Shown here: one piece after another, positions 8,468-17,397 of the stretch
Layout of the letters: each line of letters begins with the position of its first letter
Position numbering within the stretch: position 1 is the first letter of the stretch
Source: Marinomonas polaris DSM 16579
Lineage (GTDB): Bacteria > Pseudomonadota > Gammaproteobacteria > Pseudomonadales > Marinomonadaceae
Assembly: GCF_900129155.1 (NCBI RefSeq)
Contig: NZ_FQVF01000005.1
Coordinates: 241,860 to 305,859 of the forward strand
DNA length: 64,000 nt
Direction: 5' to 3'
Notes under the pieces: model-generated
What the model saw: the letters and a program-made list of their open reading frames with translations, nothing else
Database searches by the model: none
Told to the model about the DNA's origin: nothing
Translations under genes and position numbers: made by a program

Positions 8468-9742
8468 ATGAGCCAAGCTGTAGGAATAAATTTTAAGAAA
8501 AGTAGTATTGATGCCCTTATTGCCGGTTTTATGGCTCTTGTTCTATTCGGACCAATTGTCGGTGTTGTACTAGATGGTTATGGTTTTAATACAGAATTTG
8601 TACGAGTGGCTTGGATGGTCGCTGCTGTTGCTGTTGGTCGTTTTATTATGTCTAGCTTTTTTCAGACAGAAAAAGGCATTGCAATGGCTTTTCGTTATGC
8701 TAATAACGATGAAGGCGTAGAAGTTCTTAAACCTGGACATAAGTCTAAAATGGTATGGATTATTCCTTTGGTGATAGCAATTGGCCTATTGGTGCCTTTT
8801 ATCGCATCAAAATATGTCCTTACTGTTGTTATTCTTGGTTTGATATACGTATTACTAGGTCTTGGTCTTAATATTGTTGTCGGCTTGGCTGGCTTATTAG
8901 ATTTGGGTTTTGTTGGTTTCTATGCCATCGGGGCTTATGGTCTAGCATTGGGTTATGAAAACCTTGGACTTGGCTTCTGGTCAATGTTGCCTATTGCAGC
9001 ACTAATGGCTGCGGTCGCTGGTGCCATTTTAGGCTTCCCTGTGTTGCGAATGCACGGTGACTATTTGGCGATTGTTACGCTAGGTTTTGGGGAAATAATT
9101 CGTCTTATTCTGACTAACTGGGCGTCTTTTACTCACGGACCAAACGGTGTTTCAGCCCCATTGCCAACATTCTTTGGATTGGAGTTTAAGCGTCGATCCA
9201 GTGATGGGCAAACCTTCCACGAGTTTTTCAATATTCCTTATGATTCCGCTTACAAATACATGTTTATTTATATCGTGTTGTTCGCGGTTGTTTGGGCTGT
9301 GCTTTTTATCAAACATCGTTTAGTAAAAATGCCAATTGGTCGTGCATGGGAAGCGCTTCGTGAAGATGAAATAGCTTGTCGCTCATTAGGTTTAAACCAT
9401 GTGTTGGTGAAACTTTCTGCCTTTATGTTAGGTGCATCAACTGGTGGCTTAGCAGGTGTGTTTTTTGCAACCTACCAAGGCTTCGTAAATCCATCTTCGT
9501 TTACTTTCTTCGAATCGGCTTTGATTTTGGCTATCGTGGTGCTGGGTGGTATGGGTTCTACATTAGGTGTCGTAATTGCCGCTTTCTGTTTGACTGTATT
9601 GCCTGAAGTGTTAAGGGAGTTCGCAGAATATCGTGTATTGATGTTTGGTATTTTGATGGTAGTGATGATGATTTGGAAACCTCGAGGTATTGTTCGTGTT
9701 ACTCGAACAGGTTTTGCTGCGAGAAAAGGGGTGGTTAAATGA
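8468..9742 (+). CDS. livM: Branched-chain amino acid ABC transporter permease LivM
   Basis: Second permease subunit. The 424 residues include an extra N-terminal membrane region of about 110 residues before the conserved core, as in Pseudomonas BraE and enteric LivM. Core motifs are LGLNIVVGLAGLLDLGFVGFYAIGAY (near residue 137) and the ATPase-contact loop IGRAWEALREDEIACRSLGLN. It begins one base after the livH stop, with GGAG upstream inside livH, and its stop overlaps the livG start by four bases (ATGA), so the cistrons are tightly coupled. Confidence 0.94.
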   Translation: MSQAVGINFKKSSIDALIAGFMALVLFGPIVGVVLDGYGFNTEFVRVAWMVAAVAVGRFIMSSFFQTEKGIAMAFRYANNDEGVEVLKPGHKSKMVWIIPLVIAIGLLVPFIASKYVLTVVILGLIYVLLGLGLNIVVGLAGLLDLGFVGFYAIGAYGLALGYENLGLGFWSMLPIAALMAAVAGAILGFPVLRMHGDYLAIVTLGFGEIIRLILTNWASFTHGPNGVSAPLPTFFGLEFKRRSSDGQTFHEFFNIPYDSAYKYMFIYIVLFAVVWAVLFIKHRLVKMPIGRAWEALREDEIACRSLGLNHVLVKLSAFMLGASTGGLAGVFFATYQGFVNPSSFTFFESALILAIVVLGGMGSTLGVVIAAFCLTVLPEVLREFAEYRVLMFGILMVVMMIWKPRGIVRVTRTGFAARKGVVK

Positions 9743-10620
9743 ACCAAGAAAATATTTTAGCTGTTGAAAACTTGGTGATGCACTTTGGTGGTATTAAAGC
9801 GCTGAATGATGTGACCTTTGATATTAAACGCGGTTCTGTTTCGGCTCTGATTGGGCCAAACGGGGCAGGTAAAACCACTGTGTTTAACTGCCTAACGGGT
9901 TTCTATAAAGCGACTGGAGGCAAGATTCTTTTGTCGGCTGGCGGCAAAGAGACCAGCATTATTAAAGTACTTGGCGAACCTTTCCAAGCGACAGACTTTA
10001 TTTCTCCATTCGCTTTTTTTGCTCGTCTTAAGTACAAAATGTTTGGCGGATCCCACCTTGTAAACCGTGCTGGTTTATCTCGAACATTTCAGAATATTCG
10101 TTTATTCAAAGAAATGTCGGTGGTTGAGAACTTACTGGTTGCTCAGCATATGCGCGTTAACCGTAGCTTGATTGCTGGTATTTTGAATACAAAAGCCTAT
10201 AGAAAGGCCGAAGAAGAAGCTTTAGAACGCGTATTTTATTGGTTGGGTGTTGTGGATCTTGTGGATTCAGCTAACCGCTTGGCTGGGGAGCTTTCTTATG
10301 GTCAGCAGCGTCGTTTAGAAATTGCCCGTGCTATGTGTACCAATCCTGAGATCGTTTGCCTGGATGAACCTGCAGCAGGTTTAAACCCCTCTGAAACAGA
10401 AGCTTTGACCAAGATGATTCGTGTATTGCGTGATGAGCACAATACGACAGTGTTATTGATCGAGCACGATATGGGGATGGTTATGGATATCTCTGATTAC
10501 ATCGTTGTGTTGGATCACGGTGAAGTTATAGCAAAAGGTGGTCCAGATGACATTAAGAGTAATCCTAAGGTTATTGCGGCTTACCTTGGTGCAGAAGAAG
10601 GTGAGGAGGTAACGCTATGA
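9739..10620 (+). CDS. livG: Branched-chain amino acid ABC transporter ATP-binding protein LivG
   Basis: Cytoplasmic ATPase. Visible are the Walker A GPNGAGKTT (about residues 38-46), Q-loop SRTFQNIRLF, signature LSYGQQRRLEIARAM, Walker B IVCLDEPAAGLNP and H-loop LLIEHDM. At 293 residues it is about 40 longer than E. coli LivG (about 255, from memory). The extra length is an insertion between Walker A and the Q-loop (ILLSAGGKETSI to KYKMFGGSHL). Similar long LivG proteins occur elsewhere, so this is a variant rather than damage. It overlaps livM and livF by four bases each. Confidence 0.94.
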   Translation: MNQENILAVENLVMHFGGIKALNDVTFDIKRGSVSALIGPNGAGKTTVFNCLTGFYKATGGKILLSAGGKETSIIKVLGEPFQATDFISPFAFFARLKYKMFGGSHLVNRAGLSRTFQNIRLFKEMSVVENLLVAQHMRVNRSLIAGILNTKAYRKAEEEALERVFYWLGVVDLVDSANRLAGELSYGQQRRLEIARAMCTNPEIVCLDEPAAGLNPSETEALTKMIRVLRDEHNTTVLLIEHDMGMVMDISDYIVVLDHGEVIAKGGPDDIKSNPKVIAAYLGAEEGEEVTL

Positions 10621-11330
10621 CTACATTGATGGAATTTAAAGACGTAGACGTTCATTACGGCCCCATTCAAGCTTTGAAAAAAGTCTCTTTGACAGTAACG
10701 GAAGGTGAAATTGTTACCTTAATCGGAGCAAATGGCGCAGGTAAATCTACCTTGTTGATGTCTATTTTTGGGCAGCCGCGTATTTCTTCTGGTGAGATTA
10801 TTTATCGAGGCGAAGATATTTCGCAAAAATCGGCTCACTATGTTGCATCGCATGGCTTGGCTCAATCGCCAGAAGGTCGCCGTATCTTTCCTAGTATGTC
10901 AGTAGAAGAGAATTTGCTAATGGGGACGATTCCAATCGGTATGGATCATGCTGAAGAAGACATGCAGCATATGTTTGAGTTATTCCCTCGGCTGTTGGAG
11001 CGTCGTAATCAGCGTGCTTCAACTATGTCTGGTGGTGAGCAGCAAATGTTGGCTATTGCGCGTGCCTTGATGAGTCGCCCAAAATTGCTTTTGTTGGATG
11101 AGCCTAGTCTAGGTTTGGCGCCAATTATCGTTAAGCAAATCTTTCAGATCTTGAAAGATGTGGCTAGTACGGGTATGACAATCTTCTTGGTAGAGCAGAA
11201 TGCCAATCATGCGCTGAAACTGGCTAACCGTGGCTATGTAATGGTGAATGGTGAGATACGTATGACGGGAACCGGTGCTGAGTTATTGGTTAACCCAGAA
11301 GTGCGTGAAGCCTATCTAGGCGGTCACTAG
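10617..11330 (+). CDS. livF: Branched-chain amino acid ABC transporter ATP-binding protein LivF
   Basis: Second ATPase of the transporter. Motifs are Walker A GANGAGKST, signature MSGGEQQMLAIARAL, Walker B LLLLDEPSLGLAP and H-loop FLVEQNA. The 237-residue length is the family norm. A strong ribosome site (GAGGAG) lies inside the end of livG and the ATGA overlap couples translation. It is the last gene of the operon; a strong hairpin terminator begins 46 bases after the stop. Confidence 0.95.
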   Translation: MTTLMEFKDVDVHYGPIQALKKVSLTVTEGEIVTLIGANGAGKSTLLMSIFGQPRISSGEIIYRGEDISQKSAHYVASHGLAQSPEGRRIFPSMSVEENLLMGTIPIGMDHAEEDMQHMFELFPRLLERRNQRASTMSGGEQQMLAIARALMSRPKLLLLDEPSLGLAPIIVKQIFQILKDVASTGMTIFLVEQNANHALKLANRGYVMVNGEIRMTGTGAELLVNPEVREAYLGGH

Positions 11331-11376
11331 AAGCAATATTTAACTAAAGGCGCTTGATTATAAGTGCTGATAAATC

Positions 11377-11420
11377 AAAGCGGCGTTTCATTTATACAAA
11401 AATGAATCGCCGCTTTTTTA
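11377..11420 (+). terminator. Rho-independent terminator of the liv operon
   Basis: AAAGCGGCG (11377-11385) pairs with CGCCGCTTT (11408-11416), followed by TTTTA. Inner bases TTCATTT and AAATGAA extend the stem. Confidence 0.88.
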
Positions 11421-11542
11421 TTGCTGTGGATAAAAAAGACGCTTTTGCACAGGAAGTTCGCTTAACGTCATAGTTTAAACGGTCTTTGAGCTATTTTTTG
11501 TAAGCTCTGATGAATAGAAAGTTCTTATTGAATAAAAAAGGT

Positions 11543-12100
11543 TTAAGCTCTAAAAAGCGTGTCAGTCAAAATGTCTCGAACCTTTGAGGGTTGCGAGGCG
11601 TCACCTAATGATGCGTTAAAAATAGCATCAATTTTATCACCAAAATATCCATTCACTTCTTCTGCACTCATGGCGGGTTCTAGTCCCGCAGGGTTTGCGG
11701 ATGTAGAAACAATTACCCCTTGAAAGGCTGCACATAGTCGTTGTACGGGTTGATGTTGTGAGAGACGTATAGCCACGCTTTGGTGTTCGCCTCTCACCCA
11801 GCTTGGAGCGATAGTTGTATCAGGAACAACCCAAGAGGTTGGTGTCTCGTTTAGGCTTATCAGGCGCTGTGCTGCTTTAGGATCTAATGTAGCGAGCCAA
11901 GGGGATAATTCCTCTTGTGCACCCGCCACTAGAATAAGTCCTTTTGATTCTGGACGGGATTTAAGCGTTAAAATACGTCTTACTGCAGATTCATTAAAGG
12001 GGTCGCAGCCTAAACCCCAAACCGCTTCAGTTGGATAGGCGACAATGCCACCTTGTCGGATGATATCGGCAAGTTCTTCAACGGATGTTACAAGATGCAT
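11543..12100 (-). CDS. tsaC: Threonylcarbamoyl-AMP synthase TsaC (Sua5/YrdC family)
   Basis: Makes threonylcarbamoyl-AMP from threonine, bicarbonate and ATP, the first step of t6A37 modification of ANN-decoding tRNAs. The 185 residues are a single YrdC domain of the short TsaC type (no Sua5 extension). Motifs are [28 protein letters not shown], here within residues 17-45, [12 protein letters not shown] near residue 47, and the late VSTSANPAG segment. It is the last gene in a minus-strand run ntrB-ntrC-DUF3461-tsaC but is separated from DUF3461 by 170 bases holding a long hairpin, so separate transcription is possible. Confidence 0.93.
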   Translation of the reverse strand: MHLVTSVEELADIIRQGGIVAYPTEAVWGLGCDPFNESAVRRILTLKSRPESKGLILVAGAQEELSPWLATLDPKAAQRLISLNETPTSWVVPDTTIAPSWVRGEHQSVAIRLSQHQPVQRLCAAFQGVIVSTSANPAGLEPAMSAEEVNGYFGDKIDAIFNASLGDASQPSKVRDILTDTLFRA

Positions 12101-12170
12101 ATAAATAAGCTTATAAAAATGTATGGAAAAACGCAGAGGATCGGATTGTAGCGGGATTTTTTAAATGGAG

Positions 12171-12240
12171 CTAGCAGGTATACCTTTCAATTAATGATCT
12201 AAACGTTTTGTCTTGATCGCAAGAAAGGCGTTCCTGCTAG
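12171..12240. other. Long imperfect inverted repeat between the DUF3461 gene and tsaC
   Basis: CTAGCAGG-N4-CCTTTC (12171-12188) is complementary to GAAAGG-N4-CCTGCTAG (12223-12240). That gives 14 paired bases of 18 with one symmetric 4-base internal loop and a 34-base apical loop. It has no U-tract on either strand, so it is not a standard terminator. It may be a structured leader of tsaC, a small RNA or a remnant of a palindromic element. Confidence 0.55.
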
Positions 12241-12270
12241 TGAGTCTGCAAATAGACTGTTATTACTCTG

Positions 12271-12651
12271 TTATTGCATAGAATCAATTTTTTCTTTGAT
12301 CTCATTGATCTTGCTATTCACTACTTTTTCTAAGTGCTCTAGCTCTTTGATCAAATCAGCTTTTGTCGCTTTACTTTCGTGTTGTTTGCCGACGATTTGT
12401 TCTAGCTCTTCCATTGCTCGTAAAACGATCAGGGAAGGTTCTTGAACTTGACGGTATGTTTGTTGGCCACCATCCGCTAATACGGTTTTGGTTGAGCGAC
12501 CAAACTTGAATTTTTTACTTTTAGGAAGCAATGAGCCTTTTTCGCGGCGGTAATAAATTTTTAGTACGTCGTGTCCACCTTCGTAACGCAAAGTGAATTT
12601 TTCAATGTCCTGTATGCTGGTGATACCCATGGACTGGAGTGTTGGATACAT
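12271..12651 (-). CDS. DUF3461 family protein of unknown function
   Basis: A 126-residue cytoplasmic protein starting MYPTLQSMGI, the typical beginning of DUF3461 proteins of gammaproteobacteria. The middle (residues 21-75) is rich in beta-type residues with a conserved YYRREKGSLLPKSKKFKFGR patch. The last 45 residues form a Lys/Glu coiled coil. No catalytic motif is recognised and the function is unknown. It lies downstream of ntrC, with a hairpin in the 154-base gap. Confidence 0.8.
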   Translation of the reverse strand: MYPTLQSMGITSIQDIEKFTLRYEGGHDVLKIYYRREKGSLLPKSKKFKFGRSTKTVLADGGQQTYRQVQEPSLIVLRAMEELEQIVGKQHESKATKADLIKELEHLEKVVNSKINEIKEKIDSMQ

Positions 12652-12749
12652 AACTAGTTTCCCGTTTATTAATGACCAATTAGTTGTCTTTAATTAGTAG
12701 GGGATTGTGTCCGTAAAAGCAAGTCAAAAATGGTAGAAAGCTGAGATAA

Positions 12750-12780
12750 TGCAGGCAAATTACATATAGTTTTGCCTGCA
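12750..12780 (-). terminator. Hairpin downstream of ntrC
   Basis: A perfect 10-bp stem, TGCAGGCAAA (12750-12759) and TTTGCCTGCA (12771-12780), with an 11-base loop, 25 bases beyond the ntrC stop. The following minus-strand bases (TTATCTC) are only partly T-rich, so termination strength is uncertain. Confidence 0.55.
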
Positions 12781-12805
12781 CTCATTTTCTTACACTTGGT
12801 TAATT

Positions 12806-14242
12806 TTAATCTTCATCTTGCTCGGCGTGATCAATATTCAACTCTTTAATTTTACGAGTTAAAGTGTTACGTCCCCAGCCTAGTAGTAATGAAGCATCAC
12901 GGCGGCGTCCGCCAGTATGCGCAAGGGCTGTTTCTATCATAATGCGTTCAAACTTTGGAACAGCTTGATCAAGAATGCCTTTCTGACCTGATGCCAATGT
13001 GCTGTCCACCCAATTCTTAAGCGCTTCTTCCCATGAGGCAAAAGGTTGTTCGTGAGGAACCGCAGCAAGTAATTCTGGTGGTAAATCTTCCACCAAGACC
13101 TCACGGCCTGATGCCATAACAATCAACCAACGACAGGTATTTTCCAGCTGGCGAACGTTACCCGGCCATTCAAGCTGAGTAAGGTAGTTTTCTGTTTCTT
13201 TGGTAAGTTGTTTTGGTTCAACAGAAAGCTCATCCGCGGCACGGCTTAAAAAGTGACGAGCGAGTTTTGGAATGTCTTCGCGACGCTCTGCTAACTTAGG
13301 CAAATGTATACGGATGACGTTTAGGCGATGGAATAAGTCTTCACGGAACGAGCCTTTTTTGACCAAATTTTCCAAGTTTTGATGTGTAGCGGCAATGATA
13401 CGAACGTCAACTTTGACTGGAGTATGACCACCAACGCGATAAAACTCACCATCTGCTAAAACGCGTAATAAACGAGTTTGTGTTTCAGCTGGCATATCAC
13501 CAATTTCGTCTAGGAAAAGCGTACCGCCGTTGGCTTGTTCGAAGCGGCCGCGACGTTGAGTGTTTGCACCTGTGAACGCGCCTTTCTCATGGCCAAATAA
13601 TTCCGACTCGATTAAGTCGTGTGGAATGGCTGCCATGTTTAAAGCGATAAATGGGTTAGCGGCTCTTGGGCTATGAGTATGTAATGCTTGAGCAACCAAT
13701 TCTTTACCTGTACCAGATTCACCGTTTATTAAGACAGTAATGTTTGAATTTGCGAGGCGACCAATAGCGCGGAAAACTTCCTGCATAGCCGGCGCTTCGC
13801 CAATTATTTCTTTATCGACTTGTGGCTCTTCTTCTGCCACTTCCATGTTGTCAGTACTTGGTCTTGCGTTGCGGTGATGCAGCATGGCACGCTTAACAAG
13901 GCTTACTGCTTCTTCTACATCGAAAGGTTTAGGTAAATATTCGAAAGCACCACCTTGGTAAGACGCGACAGCGCTTTCAAGATCAGAGTGCGCAGTCATA
14001 ATAATAACAGGTAAATAAGGGTGATCTTTTTGTAGTTTTTCGAGCAGTTTTAAGCCGTCCATGCCTGGCATACGGATATCACTGATAATGGCACTTGGTT
14101 GCTCTTTATCAATCATGTTGACAAGGTTTTCAGCGGAATCAAACAAGCGACATTGGATCCCTTCTTGTTCTAATGTCTTCTCTAGTACCCAGCGAATAGA
14201 ACGATCGTCGTCAACAATCCATACGGTTTCTTCTGGTGTCAT
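12806..14242 (-). CDS. glnG: Nitrogen regulation response regulator NtrC (GlnG)
   Basis: Sigma-54-dependent activator that turns on nitrogen-scavenging genes when phosphorylated by NtrB. Domains are receiver (residues 5-120; acidic DDD at 11-13, phospho-acceptor Asp55, Lys105), AAA+ (about 145-375; Walker A GESGTGK 174-180, sigma-54 contact loop GAFTGA 221-226, Walker [12 protein letters not shown]), and a C-terminal Fis-type helix-turn-helix ([21 protein letters not shown]). The 478 residues match the family (about 470). The ATG overlaps the ntrB stop by four bases. NtrC-like sites lie before liv, glnA and ntrB in this same window. Confidence 0.97.
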   Translation of the reverse strand: MTPEETVWIVDDDRSIRWVLEKTLEQEGIQCRLFDSAENLVNMIDKEQPSAIISDIRMPGMDGLKLLEKLQKDHPYLPVIIMTAHSDLESAVASYQGGAFEYLPKPFDVEEAVSLVKRAMLHHRNARPSTDNMEVAEEEPQVDKEIIGEAPAMQEVFRAIGRLANSNITVLINGESGTGKELVAQALHTHSPRAANPFIALNMAAIPHDLIESELFGHEKGAFTGANTQRRGRFEQANGGTLFLDEIGDMPAETQTRLLRVLADGEFYRVGGHTPVKVDVRIIAATHQNLENLVKKGSFREDLFHRLNVIRIHLPKLAERREDIPKLARHFLSRAADELSVEPKQLTKETENYLTQLEWPGNVRQLENTCRWLIVMASGREVLVEDLPPELLAAVPHEQPFASWEEALKNWVDSTLASGQKGILDQAVPKFERIMIETALAHTGGRRRDASLLLGWGRNTLTRKIKELNIDHAEQDED

Positions 14243-15324
14243 GAGTGTTTCTCCTGGTCTTGGACTGTCGTCTCAATGGGAATTAATATATTAAATTCGG
14301 TTTTTTTTGGGTAACTGTTACATTCAATAATGCCGTGGTGCTGATGAATAACGGATTGTGCGATAGACAGTCCTAAGCCTGTACCATCGGCTCGCCCGCT
14401 GACCATGGGGTAAAATAGCGTTTTGAGAATACCTTCAGGTATGCCTGGACCATTATCTATGATGCTGATTTTGCACACTAAGCGATGACGTTTAGAGCCG
14501 ATGGTGAATTGACGTAACGCACGGGTCACCATATGAATAGTTTTATGACGATTATCTTCATCATCCATCAGCGCTTGCATGGCATTTCTTGTGACATTCA
14601 GTAATGCTTGTATTAACTGAGATTCGTCGCCTATTAAATCTGGAATGCTAGGGTCGTAATCTCGGATTAGTTCAATTTGGTTGTCTGTTTCGACAGAAAT
14701 AAGTTGTCTAACACGTTCAATTACTTTGTGAATATTGAGCGGTTTGTTTTTAGGTAGTTGTCTTGGGCCTAATAAGCGGTCAACAAGATCACGTAACCGA
14801 TCGGATTCTTCAATGATGACTTGTGTGTAATCGTTTAGTGCTTCGTCAGTAAAGGCGCGACTAATCAATTGTGCGGCACCACGAATACCACCTAATGGGT
14901 TTTTAATTTCATGGGCTAAACCGCGAACCAACTCTTTACTACTTTCATGGTTCGCTATGATTTCATCCTCTTGTGAGATGCGCTTCATTCTGTCACGTGG
15001 GTACAGCTCTATAATGAGGCTTTCTGTATCATTCGACGTGCCCATGATGGGTGTGACGGTATAGTCACAAAAAAGTTTTTTATTATTGCTGCACTCTATT
15101 TCCGCCTCGCGTTTAGTAAACGGATGGCCAGACTCTATTGCTGCATGCAAGGCCTGAATACTTTCTTCGTCTTCACGGAATGCGGCGCCAATGTCATTGC
15201 CATAAATTCGGCGTCGGCTCACAGCCAACAACATTTCAGCAGCAGGGTTTAGATACTCGATCTCAAGGTTGTCGTTCAATTGAACAACCGCAGTGGATAA
15301 ATGGTCGATTAATAAGCTATACAC
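14239..15324 (-). CDS. glnL: Nitrogen regulation sensor histidine kinase/phosphatase NtrB (GlnL)
   Basis: Cytoplasmic partner of NtrC; its kinase/phosphatase balance is set by PII. Order: PAS domain (HLSTAVVQLNDNLEIEYLNPA), DHp helix with LAHEIKNPLGG, ATPase with N-box LLNVTRNAMQAL, IIDNGPGIPEGI and GTGLGLSIAQ. Start choice: a GTG at 15324 has AGAGAGG eight bases upstream and gives 361 residues, with the phospho-histidine at residue 138 (139 in E. coli from memory). A longer frame from an ATG at 15396 (385 residues) has no ribosome site and adds 24 unconserved residues. The gene couples to ntrC by an ATGA overlap. Confidence 0.93.
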   Translation of the reverse strand: MYSLLIDHLSTAVVQLNDNLEIEYLNPAAEMLLAVSRRRIYGNDIGAAFREDEESIQALHAAIESGHPFTKREAEIECSNNKKLFCDYTVTPIMGTSNDTESLIIELYPRDRMKRISQEDEIIANHESSKELVRGLAHEIKNPLGGIRGAAQLISRAFTDEALNDYTQVIIEESDRLRDLVDRLLGPRQLPKNKPLNIHKVIERVRQLISVETDNQIELIRDYDPSIPDLIGDESQLIQALLNVTRNAMQALMDDEDNRHKTIHMVTRALRQFTIGSKRHRLVCKISIIDNGPGIPEGILKTLFYPMVSGRADGTGLGLSIAQSVIHQHHGIIECNSYPKKTEFNILIPIETTVQDQEKHS

Positions 15325-15432
15325 AGACAGTGCCTCTCTATTGACTCCTGCTTTTATGGTTTCCTTTAATAATAGTTGCAAAAAGCGAACCAACATTGGG
15401 CAGTTCGAAATGGCTTATTTATTAAGGTCTTT

Positions 15433-15460
15433 GTATTAACTAAAAAAGTTCAATGCACAA
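15433..15460 (-). promoter_or_regulatory. Candidate sigma-70 promoter of ntrBC
   Basis: On the minus strand, TTGTGC (15460-15455), a 16-base spacer and TAATAC (15438-15433). The -35 box lies inside the NtrC-type palindrome at 15454-15470, so bound NtrC would block it, as in autorepression of enteric glnL (inference). Confidence 0.45.
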
Positions 15461-15470
15461 TTATAGTGCA
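15454..15470. promoter_or_regulatory. NtrC-type operator before ntrBC
   Basis: TGCACAATTATAGTGCA has perfect outer arms (TGCAC/GTGCA) with the 7-base spacing of NtrC sites. It lies 130 bases before the chosen ntrB start and overlaps the candidate -35 box. Confidence 0.65.
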
Positions 15471-15491
15471 TGTTGATAATGGTGTTTACTT

Positions 15492-15563
15492 TTGTGCAGT
15501 AAAAAGCCGTGCAAAAAAAAGTTGTGCAATGAAAAGCCGTGTAAATAAAGTCGTACAAAAAAG
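15492..15563. repeat. Five tandem degenerate 15-base repeats upstream of ntrBC
   Basis: Successive units are TTGTGCAGTAAAAAG, CCGTGCAAAAAAAAG, TTGTGCAATGAAAAG, CCGTGTAAATAAAG and TCGTACAAAAAAG, with lengths 15, 15, 15, 14 and 13. Each has a GTRCA/GTGTA core followed by an A-tract. They lie between the glnA terminator and the NtrC-type operator. Confidence 0.7.
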
Positions 15564-15605
15564 ATCTATAAAAGCTGGGCAATAAAAAACTAAGAAAGCG
15601 TTAGT

Positions 15606-15637
15606 GAAAAAAAAGCCCCGAACTAGGTCGAGGCTTT
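15606..15637 (-). terminator. Rho-independent terminator of glnA
   Basis: Read on the minus strand, AAAGCCTCG and a central CGGGGCTTT form a GC-rich stem with one mismatch, followed by eight T residues. It lies 25 bases past the glnA stop and separates glnA from ntrBC. Confidence 0.8.
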
Positions 15638-15661
15638 AGTGTTTACTTAGCAGTTTAAATA

Positions 15662-17068
15662 TTAAGCGCTGTAGTAAAGTTCGAACTCAAGTGGGTGAGT
15701 CGTCATAGATACACGACGAGCTTCAGCTGTTTTAAGTTCGATGTAAGCGTTGATCATGTCATCAGAGAAAACGCCACCTTGAGTCAAGAATGCGCGATCT
15801 TCGTCTAGGCACTTAAGCGCTTCTTCTAGGCTAGCAGCAACCTGTGGAATTGCATGAGCTTCTTCAGCTGGAAGGTCGTACAAATCTTTATCTGCTGCAT
15901 CACCAGGGTGAATCTTGTTTTTGATACCGTCGATACCAGCCATCAACATAGCTGCGAATGCTAGGTATGGGTTAGCGGTTGGATCAGGGAAACGAGCTTC
16001 AATACGTTTGCCTTTAGGGCTTGAAACGTATGGGATACGGATAGAAGCAGAACGGTTACGAGCAGAGTATGCAAGCATTACTGGAGCTTCGAAGTGAGGT
16101 ACAAGACGCTTGTAAGAGTTAGTTGAAGCGTTAGTGAACGCATTCAGTGCTTTAGCGTGCTTGATGATACCACCGATGTAGTAAAGCGCCATTTCAGATA
16201 GGCCAGCGTACTGGTCGCCAGCGAATTGGTTTTCGCCGTTCTTCCAGAAAGACTGGTGAACGTGCATACCAGAACCGTTGTCACCAACGATTGGTTTAGG
16301 CATGAAAGTCGCTGTTTTACCGTAAGCGTGAGCTACGTTGTGTACGCAGTACTTAAGAATTTGAACTTCGTCTGCTTTTTTAACTAGAGTGTTGAATTTA
16401 ACACCGATTTCGTTTTGTCCAGCAGTTGCCACTTCGTGGTGGTGAACTTCAATTACAAGACCCATACTTTCCATAGCGTTACACATAGCGCCACGAAGAT
16501 CGTGATGAGAATCAACTGGTGGTACTGGGAAATAGCCGCCTTTTACGAAAGGACGGTGGCCCATGTTGCCGCCTTCAAACTTCTTATTAGAAGACCAAGC
16601 TGCTTCTTCAGAGTTGATCTCTACAGAACAACCTGACATGTCAGTTTTCCATTTTACATCATCAAAGATGAAGAATTCTGGCTCTGGACCAAAGAAAGCT
16701 GTATCACCAAGACCTGTTGACTTAAGGAACTCTTCTGCGCGAAGAGCAACAGAGCGTGGGTCACGATCGTAGCCTTGCATAGTAGAAGGTTCAATAACGT
16801 TACAGCGAACAATTACAGTAGACTCTTCAGTGAAAGGATCCATAACAGCGGTATCATCTTGAGGTGACATGATCATGTCAGACTCGTTGATGCCTTTCCA
16901 GCCAGTAATGGATGAACCATCAAACATCTGACCGTTTTCAAAAAACTCTTCATCTACCGTAATAGCTGGAATAGTTACGTGTTGTTCTTTACCTTTAAAG
17001 TCGGTAAAGCGAAGGTCAACCCACTTCGCGTCATGCTCAGCAATCAAGGCAAGGGTCTTGTTTGACAT
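15662..17068 (-). CDS. glnA: Glutamine synthetase type I
   Basis: Makes glutamine from glutamate, ammonia and ATP; a dodecamer and the central ammonia-assimilation enzyme. The 468 residues match the GSI-beta size. Motifs are FDGSSITGW (residues 49-57), [11 protein letters not shown], the signature [16 protein letters not shown] (258-273) and NRSASIRIP. The adenylylation site Tyr397 is present in DLYDLP, so GlnE control is expected. It has its own sigma-54 promoter 84 bases upstream and three NtrC-like sites, and it is separated from ntrBC by a terminator, giving a glnA-ntrBC layout as in enterics. Confidence 0.98.
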   Translation of the reverse strand: MSNKTLALIAEHDAKWVDLRFTDFKGKEQHVTIPAITVDEEFFENGQMFDGSSITGWKGINESDMIMSPQDDTAVMDPFTEESTVIVRCNVIEPSTMQGYDRDPRSVALRAEEFLKSTGLGDTAFFGPEPEFFIFDDVKWKTDMSGCSVEINSEEAAWSSNKKFEGGNMGHRPFVKGGYFPVPPVDSHHDLRGAMCNAMESMGLVIEVHHHEVATAGQNEIGVKFNTLVKKADEVQILKYCVHNVAHAYGKTATFMPKPIVGDNGSGMHVHQSFWKNGENQFAGDQYAGLSEMALYYIGGIIKHAKALNAFTNASTNSYKRLVPHFEAPVMLAYSARNRSASIRIPYVSSPKGKRIEARFPDPTANPYLAFAAMLMAGIDGIKNKIHPGDAADKDLYDLPAEEAHAIPQVAASLEEALKCLDEDRAFLTQGGVFSDDMINAYIELKTAEARRVSMTTHPLEFELYYSA

Positions 17069-17397
17069 AGTTGTTCTCCAGTCGTAGTTAAAGCGAAATT
17101 AATTTTCGTTTATAGGGTGCTTCAATATAAAGCGCCATTTGACGAATATAAAGCATAACTTGTGCCAGAATTTTGTGCGGCCTAATAATTCCTTATATTA
17201 CAATAGGATAAGCATTATTAATTAAATGGCGCACTCAATGGTGGCTAAATCTAGCCTTTAAAAAAGTTAATATGCACCACTTTAGATCGCTTGTACGGCA
17301 TTTTGTTCCGTATTGGTGCGAATTTAGCGTTTTCGTATCTACGGGCTTTTCTTTATACTATGCGCCTTTCAAATATCCGGTATAAATCGCAACCCCT
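17069..17397. other. Divergent glnA/thiI control region
   Basis: These 329 bases hold the glnA sigma-54 promoter (listed separately) and three NtrC-like sequences: GCAC-N6-GTGG at 17231-17244 (spacing one base short), TGCACC at 17273-17278 (10 of 17 over 17273-17289) and GGTGCG at 17315-17320 (11 of 17 over 17304-17320). Their centres lie about 96, 140 and 171 bases before the predicted glnA start. A TATACT (17354-17359) is a possible -10 box for thiI. Confidence 0.5.
17152..17168 (-). promoter_or_regulatory. Sigma-54 promoter of glnA
   Basis: The minus strand reads CTGGCACAAGTTATGCT. GG (17166-17165) and GC (17154-17153) are separated by exactly 10 bases, and TGGCAC is a perfect -24 element. 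Transcription would start near 17141. Confidence 0.8.

Noticed and set aside
15492..15563. Possible CRISPR array
   Set aside because: Units are 13-15 bases, contiguous and without spacers; no cas genes nearby.
15376..15585. 69-residue plus-strand ORF covering the 15-base repeats before ntrBC
   Set aside because: The five-residue periodicity only reflects the DNA repeat; no ribosome site, and it lies in a regulatory gap.
17301..17397. TPP riboswitch before thiI
   Set aside because: No thi-box-like conserved motifs or supporting stems were seen; thiI is not usually under TPP control.
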